Positions 1 to 7,485 of a stretch of 64,000 nt of DNA are shown in pieces. The stretch lies in the NCBI GenBank assembly GCA_015709695.1, contig CP054183.1, positions 2,592,992 through 2,656,991 on the forward strand, in the 5' to 3' direction. Each line of letters opens with the position of its first letter. Position 1 is the first letter of the stretch. The notes below the pieces were generated by a model, which was not told the origin of the DNA, did not search any database, and saw nothing but the letters and a program-made list of their open reading frames with translations. This DNA is from Gammaproteobacteria bacterium (GTDB lineage: Bacteria > Pseudomonadota > Gammaproteobacteria > Steroidobacterales > GCA-2729495). The position numbers were made by a program, and so were the translations under genes.

Positions 1-2
1 TG

Positions 3-497
3 CGCCTGGCGCCACGGATCATTCCGGCCGACAACGCCTTCCTGGTCTACGACATGATGCGCGACGTGATCCGCCGTGGCACCGGCCGCAGCGCCCGCGA
101 CCTCGGGCGCGACGACATAGCCGGCAAGACCGGCACCTCCAATGAGCGGCGCGACGCCTGGTTCAGCGGCTTCAACGGTGCGCTGGTCGCGACCGCATGG
201 GTGGGCTTCGACAAGGAGCGCTCGCTGGGACCGCGGGAAGAAGGCGGCCGGACCGCCCTGCCCATGTGGAAGTACTTCATGGCGCGGGCGCTGAAGCACA
301 CGCCGGAGCGGCCGCTGCAGCAGCCAATGGATCTGGTGCTGGCACGCATCTCGCCCGATACCGGCCACCTGGCCGCCGCAGGCGACAGCAGCTCCATATT
401 CGAGTTCTTCCGGCCCGCCGACCTGGAGGCCGCGGAGCAGTCCATGCAGCAGTCCGGCCCGGCGCAGCAGGCGGACCGCAGCGCCGAGATATTCTGA
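3..497 (+). CDS. mrcA: Penicillin-binding protein 1A, C-terminal fragment
   Basis: The 3' end of a bifunctional peptidoglycan glycosyltransferase/DD-transpeptidase; the gene begins left of the window. The visible part is the last ~164 residues of the transpeptidase domain. It carries the KTGT box of penicillin-binding enzymes (KTGTSN, followed by DAWFSGF), where the conserved Lys-Thr-Gly lines the active site, and the usual variable C-terminal tail after the domain. The catalytic SxxK and SxN motifs would lie upstream, outside the window. The protein would be anchored in the inner membrane and act in the periplasm on lipid II and glycan strands. The next gene on the strand begins 26 bp after the stop. 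The PBP1A-type assignment is clear from the KTGT context; which class A paralogue it is cannot be settled from the fragment. Confidence 0.85.
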   Translation, partial: RLAPRIIPADNAFLVYDMMRDVIRRGTGRSARDLGRDDIAGKTGTSNERRDAWFSGFNGALVATAWVGFDKERSLGPREEGGRTALPMWKYFMARALKHTPERPLQQPMDLVLARISPDTGHLAAAGDSSSIFEFFRPADLEAAEQSMQQSGPAQQADRSAEIF

Positions 498-523
498 GGC
501 GCGCCAGGCCGGGAGCCTGCCTC

Positions 524-1150
524 ATGCCAAGACGCAACCGCTCACGCCCCGATCACCGCCGCACGGCCATCGCCCAGGAGGCCGCCCGCCTCATGCAGGA
601 GCATGGCCTGCGGGACTTCCGCAGCGCCAAGGAGAAAGCGGGCCTGCGGCTGCAGCTGGGTGACAAGGGTGCCCTGCCCAGCAACCAGGAAGTCGAACTG
701 GCCATGGCGGAGCGCAACCGCATCTTCCGCGGTGACGAGCACGAGGCATTCCTGGACGTCATGCGCCAGCAGGCGCTGCAGGTGATGGCCGAGCTGGCTG
801 CCTTCGACCCGAGACTTGTGGGTGGAGTGCTGGCCGGTACCGCCACGGAAACCAGCGCCATCGAATTGCACGCTTTCAGCGACACATCCGAAGCGCTGGG
901 CGCCGCCCTGGAGGCGCTGGGCCTGGCCGCCCGGCCGTTCGAGCAGCGGTTGCGCGTGCGGCGGGACCGGACGGAATCCTTCCCCGGCTACCGGTTCCAG
1001 CGCAACGATTTCGATTTCAGGCTGACCGTGTTCCCCGAACGGGGGCGTGGCAACGCGCCGCTGTCGGCCATCGACAGCCGGCCGACCCGCCGCGCCACCG
1101 CGCGCGACGTCGCCGCACTGCTGGCTCAGCGCTTGCCGACGTCGACGTAG
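524..1150 (+). CDS. Conserved protein of unknown function, nucleotidyltransferase-like
   Basis: A 208-residue cytosolic protein with no signal peptide or membrane segment. The start is the ATG preceded by GGGAG eight bases upstream. The N-terminus is basic and helical (about residues 1-45). A conserved-looking core follows with ALPSNQEVE near residue 45 and a region around [23 protein letters not shown] (about 90-115) that resembles the start of a nucleotidyltransferase fold. I recognise the pattern as that of uncharacterised proteins in related gammaproteobacteria but know no tested function. The 3' end overlaps the convergent gltA by 25 bases. The nucleotidyltransferase suggestion is inference only. 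Confidence 0.75.
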   Translation: MPRRNRSRPDHRRTAIAQEAARLMQEHGLRDFRSAKEKAGLRLQLGDKGALPSNQEVELAMAERNRIFRGDEHEAFLDVMRQQALQVMAELAAFDPRLVGGVLAGTATETSAIELHAFSDTSEALGAALEALGLAARPFEQRLRVRRDRTESFPGYRFQRNDFDFRLTVFPERGRGNAPLSAIDSRPTRRATARDVAALLAQRLPTST

Positions 1151-2418
1151 TCGCGCCGGGCCGGGCCCGTGTAGAGCTGGCGCGGGCGGCCGATGCGGCC
1201 CTCGGGATCGGTGATCATCTCGCGCCAGTGCGCGCACCAGCCGACCGCCCGGCCGATGGCGAACATCACCGTGAACATGGACGTCGGGATGCCGAGCGCC
1301 TTGTAGATGATGCCCGAGTAGAAATCGACGTTCGGGTAGAGCTTCTTCTCGACGAAGTAATCGTCCTTGAGGGCGATCTCCTCGAGCCGCATGGCCACGT
1401 CGAGCAGCGGATCGGACTTGCCCAGCTGCTTGAGCACCTTGTGGGTCATGGCGCGGATGATCTTCGCGCGCGGGTCGTAGTTCTTGTACACCCGGTGGCC
1501 GAAGCCCATCAGGCGGAAGTTGTCGTTCTTGTCCTTGGCGCGGGCGATGAACTGCGGGATGCGCTCCGGCGTGGCGATCTCGCGCAGCATCTGCAGCACC
1601 GCCTCGTTGGCGCCGCCATGCGCCGGGCCCCAGAGGGCGGAGATGCCGGCAGCGATGGCGGAGTACGGGTTGGCGTGCGAGCTGCCCGCCAGCCGCACCG
1701 TCGAGGTGCTGCAATTCTGCTCGTGGTCCGCGTGGAGGATGAACAGCAGGTCGAGCGCCTGCGCCGCCACGGGGTCGACCGCGTACTTCTCCGCCGGAAC
1801 GGCGAAGAACATGTGCAGCAGGTTCGACGAGTAGTCGAGGTCGTTGCGCGGATAGGTGAAGGGCTGGCCCACGGTGTGCTTGTAGGCGGCCGCCGCGATG
1901 GTCGGCAGCTTGGCGATGATCCGGTGCGCGAAGATGTCGCGGTGGCGCGGATTCATGATGTCCGTGGTGTCGTGGTAGAACGCCGACATCGAACCGACCA
2001 CGCCCGCCACCATGGCCATCGGATGGGCGTCGTAATGGAAACCGTTGAACAGGCGCAGGATGGTCTCGTTGATCATCGTGTGCGTGGTGACGGTGTGGGT
2101 GAACTCCTCGAGCTGCGCCGAAGTCGGCAGTTCGCCGTGCAGCAGCAGGTAGCAGACCTCCATGAACGAGCTCTTCTCGGCGAGCTGTTCGACCGGGTAG
2201 CCCCGGTACATGAGGATGCCCTGGTCACCGTCGATGTAGGTGATCTTGCTTTCGCAGGACGCGGTGGACCCGAAACCGGGGTCATAGGTGAACAGGCCGT
2301 TCTCGTTGTAGAGCGCGCGGACGTCGACCACGTCGGGGCCGATCGTGCCGGCACGCGACTGCAGCTCGACCTGCTTGCCCGTCGAGGGATCCATGAAGAT
2401 GTATTTCTTTGCGCTCAT
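1126..2418 (-). CDS. gltA: Citrate synthase, type I (hexameric)
   Basis: Condenses oxaloacetate and acetyl-CoA to citrate, the entry step of the TCA cycle, in the cytosol. The 430-residue length matches the long, Gram-negative form of the enzyme. Visible active-site segments include [20 protein letters not shown] (a catalytic His) and [13 protein letters not shown] (oxaloacetate-binding His and Arg). The N-terminal ~50 residues, including a WDPG-like segment (TYDPGF), correspond to the domain used by NADH-regulated hexamers. The start MSAKKY was chosen over an upstream in-frame start 42 bases earlier because it matches family N-termini. A consensus -10 element lies about 160 bases upstream, so the mRNA would have a long leader. 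Its last codons overlap the convergent gene ending at 1150. Confidence 0.97.
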   Translation of the reverse strand: MSAKKYIFMDPSTGKQVELQSRAGTIGPDVVDVRALYNENGLFTYDPGFGSTASCESKITYIDGDQGILMYRGYPVEQLAEKSSFMEVCYLLLHGELPTSAQLEEFTHTVTTHTMINETILRLFNGFHYDAHPMAMVAGVVGSMSAFYHDTTDIMNPRHRDIFAHRIIAKLPTIAAAAYKHTVGQPFTYPRNDLDYSSNLLHMFFAVPAEKYAVDPVAAQALDLLFILHADHEQNCSTSTVRLAGSSHANPYSAIAAGISALWGPAHGGANEAVLQMLREIATPERIPQFIARAKDKNDNFRLMGFGHRVYKNYDPRAKIIRAMTHKVLKQLGKSDPLLDVAMRLEEIALKDDYFVEKKLYPNVDFYSGIIYKALGIPTSMFTVMFAIGRAVGWCAHWREMITDPEGRIGRPRQLYTGPARRDYVDVGKR

Positions 2419-2579
2419 CTGCTTACCCGGCTGGCCATCGTCGTACAGGAAACAAACCACCCCGCTGGCGCCCCGCTGCGGCCAATGCCGTCACCGCGGG
2501 TGCGACGCCCTGGATCGAGATTCCGGGAAATGCGCCAGGCCGGGCCATCTGCTGGCCCAGCCTGCGCAATGGGCGGCTC

Positions 2580-2608
2580 ATTATAGGAAAGGCGCGCACG
2601 GCTGGCCA
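2580..2608 (-). promoter_or_regulatory. Likely sigma-70 promoter of gltA
   Basis: On the minus strand a perfect TATAAT (2580-2585) lies 17 bases downstream of TGGCCA (2603-2608), a four-of-six match to the -35 box. Transcription would start near 2573, leaving a leader of roughly 155 bases before the gltA ATG. No clear operator or riboswitch fold was recognised in that leader. Confidence 0.55.
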
Positions 2609-2678
2609 TGCGCCACAGCACGGATTCGTGCGGCGGGTCCGCCTGTCGGGGTGGTGGTTGGCGGGCGGCTGACCCGCC

Positions 2679-2882
2679 TCAGGCGATCTTGTACTTCTTG
2701 CGGAACTTGTCGACCCGGCCGCCGGAATCGACCAGCTTCTGCTTGCCGGTGTAGAACGGGTGGCAGGACGAGCAGACTTCGACGTGCAGCTCTTCCTTCA
2801 GGGTCGAGCGGGTCGTGAACTCGTTTCCGCAGCTGCAGATGACCTTGATGTCCTGATACTGCGGGTGGATGTCGGCCTTCAT
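2679..2882 (-). CDS. rpmE: 50S ribosomal protein L31, zinc-binding type
   Basis: A 67-residue ribosomal protein that bridges the large and small subunits at the central protuberance. The start [10 protein letters not shown] is typical of L31, and the Cys pairs (CSCG near residue 16 and CSSC near 37) mark the zinc-containing form rather than the Cys-free YkgM-like paralogue. The C-terminus [11 protein letters not shown] is also characteristic. An in-frame upstream extension of 36 residues is rejected because it runs through the promoter and lacks similarity. A promoter is visible 47-76 bases upstream, and gltA follows on the same strand. Confidence 0.96.
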   Translation of the reverse strand: MKADIHPQYQDIKVICSCGNEFTTRSTLKEELHVEVCSSCHPFYTGKQKLVDSGGRVDKFRKKYKIA

Positions 2883-2928
2883 GACTGCTAACCCCGGTGG
2901 CACGGCTGGGAACCGAAAAAGGGCGCAG

Positions 2929-2958
2929 AGGATAGCGGGCCGGGGACGGTCGTGGCAA
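2929..2958 (-). promoter_or_regulatory. Likely sigma-70 promoter of rpmE
   Basis: On the minus strand TTGCCA (2953-2958, five of six) and TATCCT (2929-2934, four of six) are 18 bases apart, placing the transcription start about 40 bases before the rpmE ATG. A pair of DnaA boxes starts 23 bases upstream of the -35 element. Confidence 0.5.
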
Positions 2959-2980
2959 GCACGGCGGGGCGCGCCGGCCT

Positions 2981-3196
2981 TTATCCACAAAATATGTGGA
3001 TAACTCTGTGGGCAAGGGCTGTGGCCGCCGCCACGCGCCGCCCGGCGCCGGAAGATTCTGCGGATTTGGTCAAGAAATGAGCATTTTCATTATATTGTGC
3101 AATATCAGTGCATTAGCCGTCTTACTGAAGCCTTGCTGACATCTGTTCGGCTCAAATCTCACTGAAAGCTATGGAATCGCTGCTGCTTGTGCATAA
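2981..3196. promoter_or_regulatory. DnaA-box cluster with AT-rich tract (possible origin-like or DnaA-regulated locus)
   Basis: The 331-bp gap between rpmE and rdgB. TTATCCACA (2981-2989, plus) and its inverse TGTGGATAA (2995-3003) form a perfect inverted pair of consensus DnaA boxes separated by five bases. TGTGGGCAA (3007-3015) is a two-mismatch third copy in the same phase, and TGTGCATAA (3188-3196, minus-strand TTATGCACA) is another consensus box. Between them, about 3060-3180 is clearly AT-richer than the surrounding DNA and contains an ATATTG/CAATAT inverted repeat (3092-3105). This arrangement resembles part of an oriC, but it could also be a DnaA titration or regulatory site. Confidence 0.5.
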
Positions 3197-3213
3197 ACGG
3201 CGGCGGCGCTGCA

Positions 3214-3831
3214 TCAGTGCGGGCTGCGGTTGCCTTGCTCTCCCTGCCGGAGCAACTCCCGCAGGGCCCGCAACGCCTGGCCGCGATGGCTCAGCTCGTT
3301 CTTGCGGGTTGCCGGCAGCTCGGCGGCCGTCAGCCCGCTGGCTGCGTCCTCGAAGACCGGGTCATAGCCGAAGCCCGCCTCGCCGCGCGGCGCGACGGCG
3401 ATTCGCCCCTCCCAGCTGCCTTCGGCCAGCAGCGGCGCGGAATCCGCCGCGCTGCGCACGTAAGCGAGCACGCAACGGAAGCGCGCGGAGCGCCGACCGG
3501 CGGGCACCGCCGCCATCCGCTCCAGCAGCAGGCGCAGATTGTCGGCATCACCAGCCGCCTCGCCCGCGTAACGGGCCGAAAGCACCCCGGGTGCCCCGTC
3601 GAGCGCATCGACCTCCAGTCCGGAATCATCCGCCAGCGCCGGGAGCCCCGTGGCGGCCGAGGCGTGGCGTGCCTTGATGAGCGCATTCGCCGCGAAGCTG
3701 TCGCCGGTCTCCGCGGCGGGCTTCACGCCCAGGTCGGATTGCAGGCACAGTTCCCAGGCCGGGCCGAGCAGGGCGGCGAACTCGCGGGCCTTGCCGCGGT
3801 TGCCAGTGGCGAGAACGACACGCCGTGGCAC
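3214..3831 (-). CDS. rdgB: dITP/XTP pyrophosphatase (RdgB/Ham1)
   Basis: House-cleaning nucleotidase that hydrolyses dITP, XTP and related deaminated purine nucleotides to monophosphates, keeping them out of DNA and RNA. The 205-residue protein opens with LATGNRGKAREF, the family's phosphate-binding N-terminus (TGNxxK), and contains LADDSGLEVDAL near residue 68, the acidic metal/catalytic segment, and FGYDPVFE near 153. SHRGQALR near the C-terminus is also a family signature. Its ATG lies six bases after the stop of rph, so the two are almost certainly co-transcribed from upstream. Confidence 0.96.
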   Translation of the reverse strand: MPRRVVLATGNRGKAREFAALLGPAWELCLQSDLGVKPAAETGDSFAANALIKARHASAATGLPALADDSGLEVDALDGAPGVLSARYAGEAAGDADNLRLLLERMAAVPAGRRSARFRCVLAYVRSAADSAPLLAEGSWEGRIAVAPRGEAGFGYDPVFEDAASGLTAAELPATRKNELSHRGQALRALRELLRQGEQGNRSPH

Positions 3832-3837
3832 GGCGAC

Positions 3838-4575
3838 TCAGGACCGGCTCTTGCGCCAGTCCGCGAGGGCCTGGCGCTGGACCTCCATGATCCGCGCACT
3901 GCCGGCGGCAGCCAGAGCCAGCATCTGGTCGAGCTCTTCGCGGCGGAAGGCGTGGCCTTCCGCCGTGCCCTGCACCTCGATGAAGGCCCCCGAATCGTTC
4001 ATGACCACGTTCATGTCGGTCTCCGCCTGGCCATCCTCGGCGTAGTCCAGGTCCAGCACCGGCATGCCCTGGTAGATGCCCACCGACACGGCCGCAACCT
4101 GCCCGTGCAGCGGGTGGCGCCGCATGCCGCCCTCGCGGACCAGGACATCGACGGCCAGGGACAGCGCGACCCAGGCGCCGCAGATGGCGGCGGTGCGCGT
4201 GCCCCCGTCCGCCTGCAACACATCGCAGTCGAGCGTCACCGTGCGCTCACCGAGGGCCTTGAGATCCGCCTGCGCGCGCAGCGAGCGGCCGATCAGGCGC
4301 TGGATTTCCTGCGTGCGCCCGGTCTGCCGCCCGCGGGCCGCCTCGCGCGCCATGCGGGTATGGGTGGCCCGGGGAAGCATGCCGTACTCCGCCGTGATCC
4401 AGCCCTGGCCCTGCCCGCGCAGGAACGCGGGCACGCCGGTCTCCACGCTCGCGGTGCACAGCACGCGCGTGGCGCCGAATTCCGCAAGCACCGAGCCTTC
4501 GGCATGGCGGGTGAACCCGGCCTGGAAGGCAATGGGGCGCAACTCGTCCGGACGCCGGCCGCTCGGTCTCTGCAT
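3838..4575 (-). CDS. rph: Ribonuclease PH
   Basis: A 3'-5' phosphorolytic exoribonuclease that trims the 3' ends of tRNA precursors and other structured RNAs. The 245-residue length fits. Visible family features are the N-terminal [14 protein letters not shown], the RNA-binding [19 protein letters not shown] segment (about residues 85-105), and [16 protein letters not shown] with the phosphate-site residues. An upstream in-frame extension of 57 residues is rejected since it overlaps the preceding phosphatase gene and reads as low-complexity sequence. It sits 10 bases after the PP2C stop and 6 bases before rdgB, a compact three-gene operon divergent from yicC. Confidence 0.96.
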   Translation of the reverse strand: MQRPSGRRPDELRPIAFQAGFTRHAEGSVLAEFGATRVLCTASVETGVPAFLRGQGQGWITAEYGMLPRATHTRMAREAARGRQTGRTQEIQRLIGRSLRAQADLKALGERTVTLDCDVLQADGGTRTAAICGAWVALSLAVDVLVREGGMRRHPLHGQVAAVSVGIYQGMPVLDLDYAEDGQAETDMNVVMNDSGAFIEVQGTAEGHAFRREELDQMLALAAAGSARIMEVQRQALADWRKSRS

Positions 4576-4585
4576 GATGCTGCCT

Positions 4586-5326
4586 TCAGCCGAGCCAGCG
4601 CAGCGCGGCCACGGAGGTGTTGTCGCTGTGGGGACCATTGGCGCGGACCGCCTGGGTCGAGAGCCGGCGCAGGCCCTGCTCGACCGTCTCGCTGCCCGCC
4701 GCGCAGGTGGCGACGTCACTGTCCTCGAGGCCGGACCAGAAGCCATCCGTGCACACCAGCAGCAGGTCGCCGGGCTGCAGGCGGCGCGCCGAACCGATAC
4801 TCATGCCGGGCAGGGCCAGGTTGCCGCCCAGGCAGCATTCGACGTAGTTGCGCATCGGGTGGTCGCTGATCTCCTCTTCCGTGATCAGCCCCTCCTGCAG
4901 CAGCAACTCGACATGGCTGTGGTCGCGGGTACGCCCGGAAACCTGGCGCTGCCGGATCTGGTAGACGCGGCTGTCGCCCACATGGCCGAACCAGGCCAGG
5001 CCGTCCTGCACCAGGCAGAGCGCGCAGGTGGCGCGTGGCCGGGCCTCCATGCGCTGTCCGGCACCCAGCTGCACCAGGTTGGCGTGGGCCTTGCCGAGTG
5101 TCAGGTGCAGGAATCCCTGGGGATCGAACAGCGGCTGGGAAGCGCGCCGGAACGCCTCGATGATGGTCTCGGCGGCGACGGCGGCGGCCTTCGCGCCGTC
5201 CGCATGCCCACCCATGCCGTCGATGGCGATCAGCAGCGCGGCGGCGGGCGACCGGGCAATGGCCACACGATCCTGATTTTCTTCCCGATCACCGATCAGG
5301 CTCAGCTCTGCACACTCGACCTGCAA
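4586..5326 (-). CDS. PP2C-type serine/threonine protein phosphatase
   Basis: A compact soluble Mg/Mn-dependent phosphatase that removes phosphate from Ser/Thr of target proteins. Domain motifs run in order: [10 protein letters not shown] (metal-binding and phosphate contact), DGMGGH (metal Asp), [15 protein letters not shown] and the C-terminal SDNTS metal Asp. The preferred start is a TTG at 5326 with GGGAG nine bases upstream, giving 246 residues that begin just before the domain. An ATG at 5473 would add 49 low-complexity Ala/Gly-rich residues without similarity and would leave only ~36 bp for divergent promoters. It is first in the operon with rph and rdgB, an arrangement seen in related bacteria. 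No partner kinase is visible in the window. Confidence 0.88.
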   Translation of the reverse strand: MQVECAELSLIGDREENQDRVAIARSPAAALLIAIDGMGGHADGAKAAAVAAETIIEAFRRASQPLFDPQGFLHLTLGKAHANLVQLGAGQRMEARPRATCALCLVQDGLAWFGHVGDSRVYQIRQRQVSGRTRDHSHVELLLQEGLITEEEISDHPMRNYVECCLGGNLALPGMSIGSARRLQPGDLLLVCTDGFWSGLEDSDVATCAAGSETVEQGLRRLSTQAVRANGPHSDNTSVAALRWLG

Positions 5327-5509
5327 GACCAGCCGCTCCCAAGATGCCGGTGCCGAATCCGCTTGACCGGCCGGCACAATTCCGCCAGCTTGGCGGCCGG
5401 TAGCAGTGTAAGCCGCGGCCGGCGGCCGCGCATCTGCCAATTTCAGGATTGCGACACAGGCACCCCCCGCCAACCGGCCGGCCGCGGTGGTTTCGAAGGA
5501 CGTTCACCC

Positions 5510-6379
5510 ATGATCCACAGCATGACCGGCTTCGCGCGCAGCGAGACCGACTCGCCGTTGGGCCTCATGCTGTGGGAGCTGCGGTCGGTCAACCACCGCT
5601 TCCTCGAAGCGCAGCTGAAGCTGCCGGAGGGCTTCCGCGCCATCGAGGCCGACGCCCGCCAGGCCATCGCCCGCGGCCTGCGCAGGGGCAAGGTCGACGC
5701 CACCCTCGCGGTGCGCAGCGCCACGGACGGCAGGACACCCGCACGCCTGAACCTGGCGCTGGCACGCGAGATCATCGGCCACGCCGCCACCCTCGGCGGC
5801 GCCATCGGCAACCCCGCAGCCCTCGACCCGGTGGACATCCTGCGCTGGCCGGGCGTCCTCGAGGAACCGCAGCCTGAAGTGGAGAGCGCCTTGCCGCTGG
5901 CTCTCGCGGGGCTGGAACGCGCCGTCGCCGAACTCGCCGCCAGCCGCGCCCGCGAAGGCCTGCGGATCCACGAGCTGCTCGAGGGACGCTGCGCGGAGAT
6001 CCTGATACGCGTCGCCGCCGTTCGCGCACGCCTGCCGCTGGTGCTGCAGGCCATCCGCGAGAAACTCGCCGAGCGCGTGCGCAGCCTCGCCACCGGCATC
6101 GACCCGGAGCGCCTCGAGCAGGAGCTGGTGCTCATCGCCCAGAAGCTCGACGTCAGCGAGGAACTCGACCGGCTCGAAGGGCATGTGGCCGAGTTCCGCG
6201 CCACCATGAAGAAGCCCGGCGAGCCCGCCGGCCGGCGTCTCGACTTCCTGCTCCAGGAATTCAACCGCGAGGCCAACACCCTGGCGTCCAAGTCCGCGGA
6301 CGCCGAGACCACGCGCCACGCGGTCGATCTCAAGGTGCTGATCGAGCAGATGAGGGAGCAGGTGCAGAACATCGAGTAG
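5510..6379 (+). CDS. yicC: YicC family endoribonuclease
   Basis: A 289-residue member of the YicC/YloC family, recently shown in enterobacteria and other groups to act as an endoribonuclease involved in small-RNA turnover and stress. The N-terminus MIHSMTGFAR is diagnostic, and the C-terminal part has the conserved RRLDFLLQEFNREANT and KSADAETTRHAVDLK segments (about 243-275) of the second family domain. GAAGGA lies nine bases before the ATG. It faces the PP2C-rph-rdgB operon across a 183-bp divergent gap, so both promoters should lie there. Confidence 0.95.
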   Translation: MIHSMTGFARSETDSPLGLMLWELRSVNHRFLEAQLKLPEGFRAIEADARQAIARGLRRGKVDATLAVRSATDGRTPARLNLALAREIIGHAATLGGAIGNPAALDPVDILRWPGVLEEPQPEVESALPLALAGLERAVAELAASRAREGLRIHELLEGRCAEILIRVAAVRARLPLVLQAIREKLAERVRSLATGIDPERLEQELVLIAQKLDVSEELDRLEGHVAEFRATMKKPGEPAGRRLDFLLQEFNREANTLASKSADAETTRHAVDLKVLIEQMREQVQNIE

Positions 6380-6408
6380 CCGCCAGCCCCCGCCCCGTAC
6401 CCAACCGC

Positions 6409-7449
6409 ATGGAGAACCTCATTTCCCAGCCGACGCCAGACGGCATCGCCTTCCCCTTCAGCGAACTGCCCTCGCCGGGTGGGGCCATCGAGGTCGCGCG
6501 CGGGGTCTTCTGGCTGCGGATGCCGCTGCCCTTTGCGCTGGATCACATCAACCTGTGGCTGATCGCCGATGGCGAGGGCTGGTGCGTGGTCGACACCGGG
6601 CTGAATTTCGCGCCAGCCCGGGAGCGCTGGACGGCGGCCAGGCAGGGCATCCTGCAGGGGCGACCCATCCAGCGCGTCATCGTCACGCACTATCACCCGG
6701 ATCACGTCGGCCTTGCCTGCTGGCTGGCCGGCCAGGCCGACTGCCGGATATGGATGAACGCGCGGGAGCATCAGGCGGCTGTCCAGGTCTTCAATGAAGA
6801 TCCCGGTGTGCGCCTGGACTTCTTCCGCCGGCACGGCCTCGACGATCAGCAGCTCGACGCGCTCGGCGACTGGGGTTCGGCCTACCGCCGCAACGTCTCG
6901 GGGCTGCCGGAAGCCCCTGTTGAACTCCGCGATGGCCAGCTGCTGCGGATCGGCGACCACGACTGGCGGGTCATCATCGGCCGGGGGCACTCACCCGAAC
7001 ACGCCACCCTGCACTGCCCGGACCTCGGCGTGCTCCTGGCGGGCGACCAGATCCTGCCGAAGATCACCCCGCATGTCGGCGTCTGGCACTTCGACCCCGA
7101 GGCCGATCCGGTGCGCCTGTTCCTGGCTTCACTGGCGAACTTCCGCGCCCTGCCGGCACAGACGCTGGTGCTCCCCGCCCACGGCATTCCCTTCACGGGC
7201 CTGAGCGCGCGGCTGGATTACCTGGCGCAGCATCACGTGCAGCGGCTGCATGACGTGCTGGAGGCCTGCAGCGGGCCGCACAGTGCCGCCGAACTCATGC
7301 CGACACTGTTCCGCCGCCAGCTGGATACCCAGCAGATCCCCTTCGCGATGGGCGAAACCATCGCGCATCTCAATCACCTGCACCAGCAGGGAAACCTGGT
7401 GCGCGGCACCGACGCCAACGGCGTGTTCCGCTTCGAGCGCCGCCACTGA
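6409..7449 (+). CDS. MBL-fold metallo-hydrolase with C-terminal winged-helix region
   Basis: A 346-residue metallo-beta-lactamase-fold hydrolase. The zinc motif THYHPDHVG (HxHxDH, about residues 93-101) is intact. Further ligands appear as the His of GHSPEHA (about 196-202), the Asp of LAGDQIL (~214) and the His of LPAHG (~255). The last ~80 residues (AAELMPTLFRRQ ... AHLNHLHQQGNLVR) look like the small helical/winged-helix tail of LACTB2-like enzymes. No signal peptide is present, so it should act in the cytosol. The substrate cannot be told; thioesters, glutathione thioesters or RNA are known in relatives. It starts 29 bp after yicC with no good ribosome site and may be co-transcribed with it. 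Confidence 0.88.
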   Translation: MENLISQPTPDGIAFPFSELPSPGGAIEVARGVFWLRMPLPFALDHINLWLIADGEGWCVVDTGLNFAPARERWTAARQGILQGRPIQRVIVTHYHPDHVGLACWLAGQADCRIWMNAREHQAAVQVFNEDPGVRLDFFRRHGLDDQQLDALGDWGSAYRRNVSGLPEAPVELRDGQLLRIGDHDWRVIIGRGHSPEHATLHCPDLGVLLAGDQILPKITPHVGVWHFDPEADPVRLFLASLANFRALPAQTLVLPAHGIPFTGLSARLDYLAQHHVQRLHDVLEACSGPHSAAELMPTLFRRQLDTQQIPFAMGETIAHLNHLHQQGNLVRGTDANGVFRFERRH

Positions 7450-7485
7450 CCACCCCGGTCGCGCGCCTCGCGGGGCACGGTGCGG

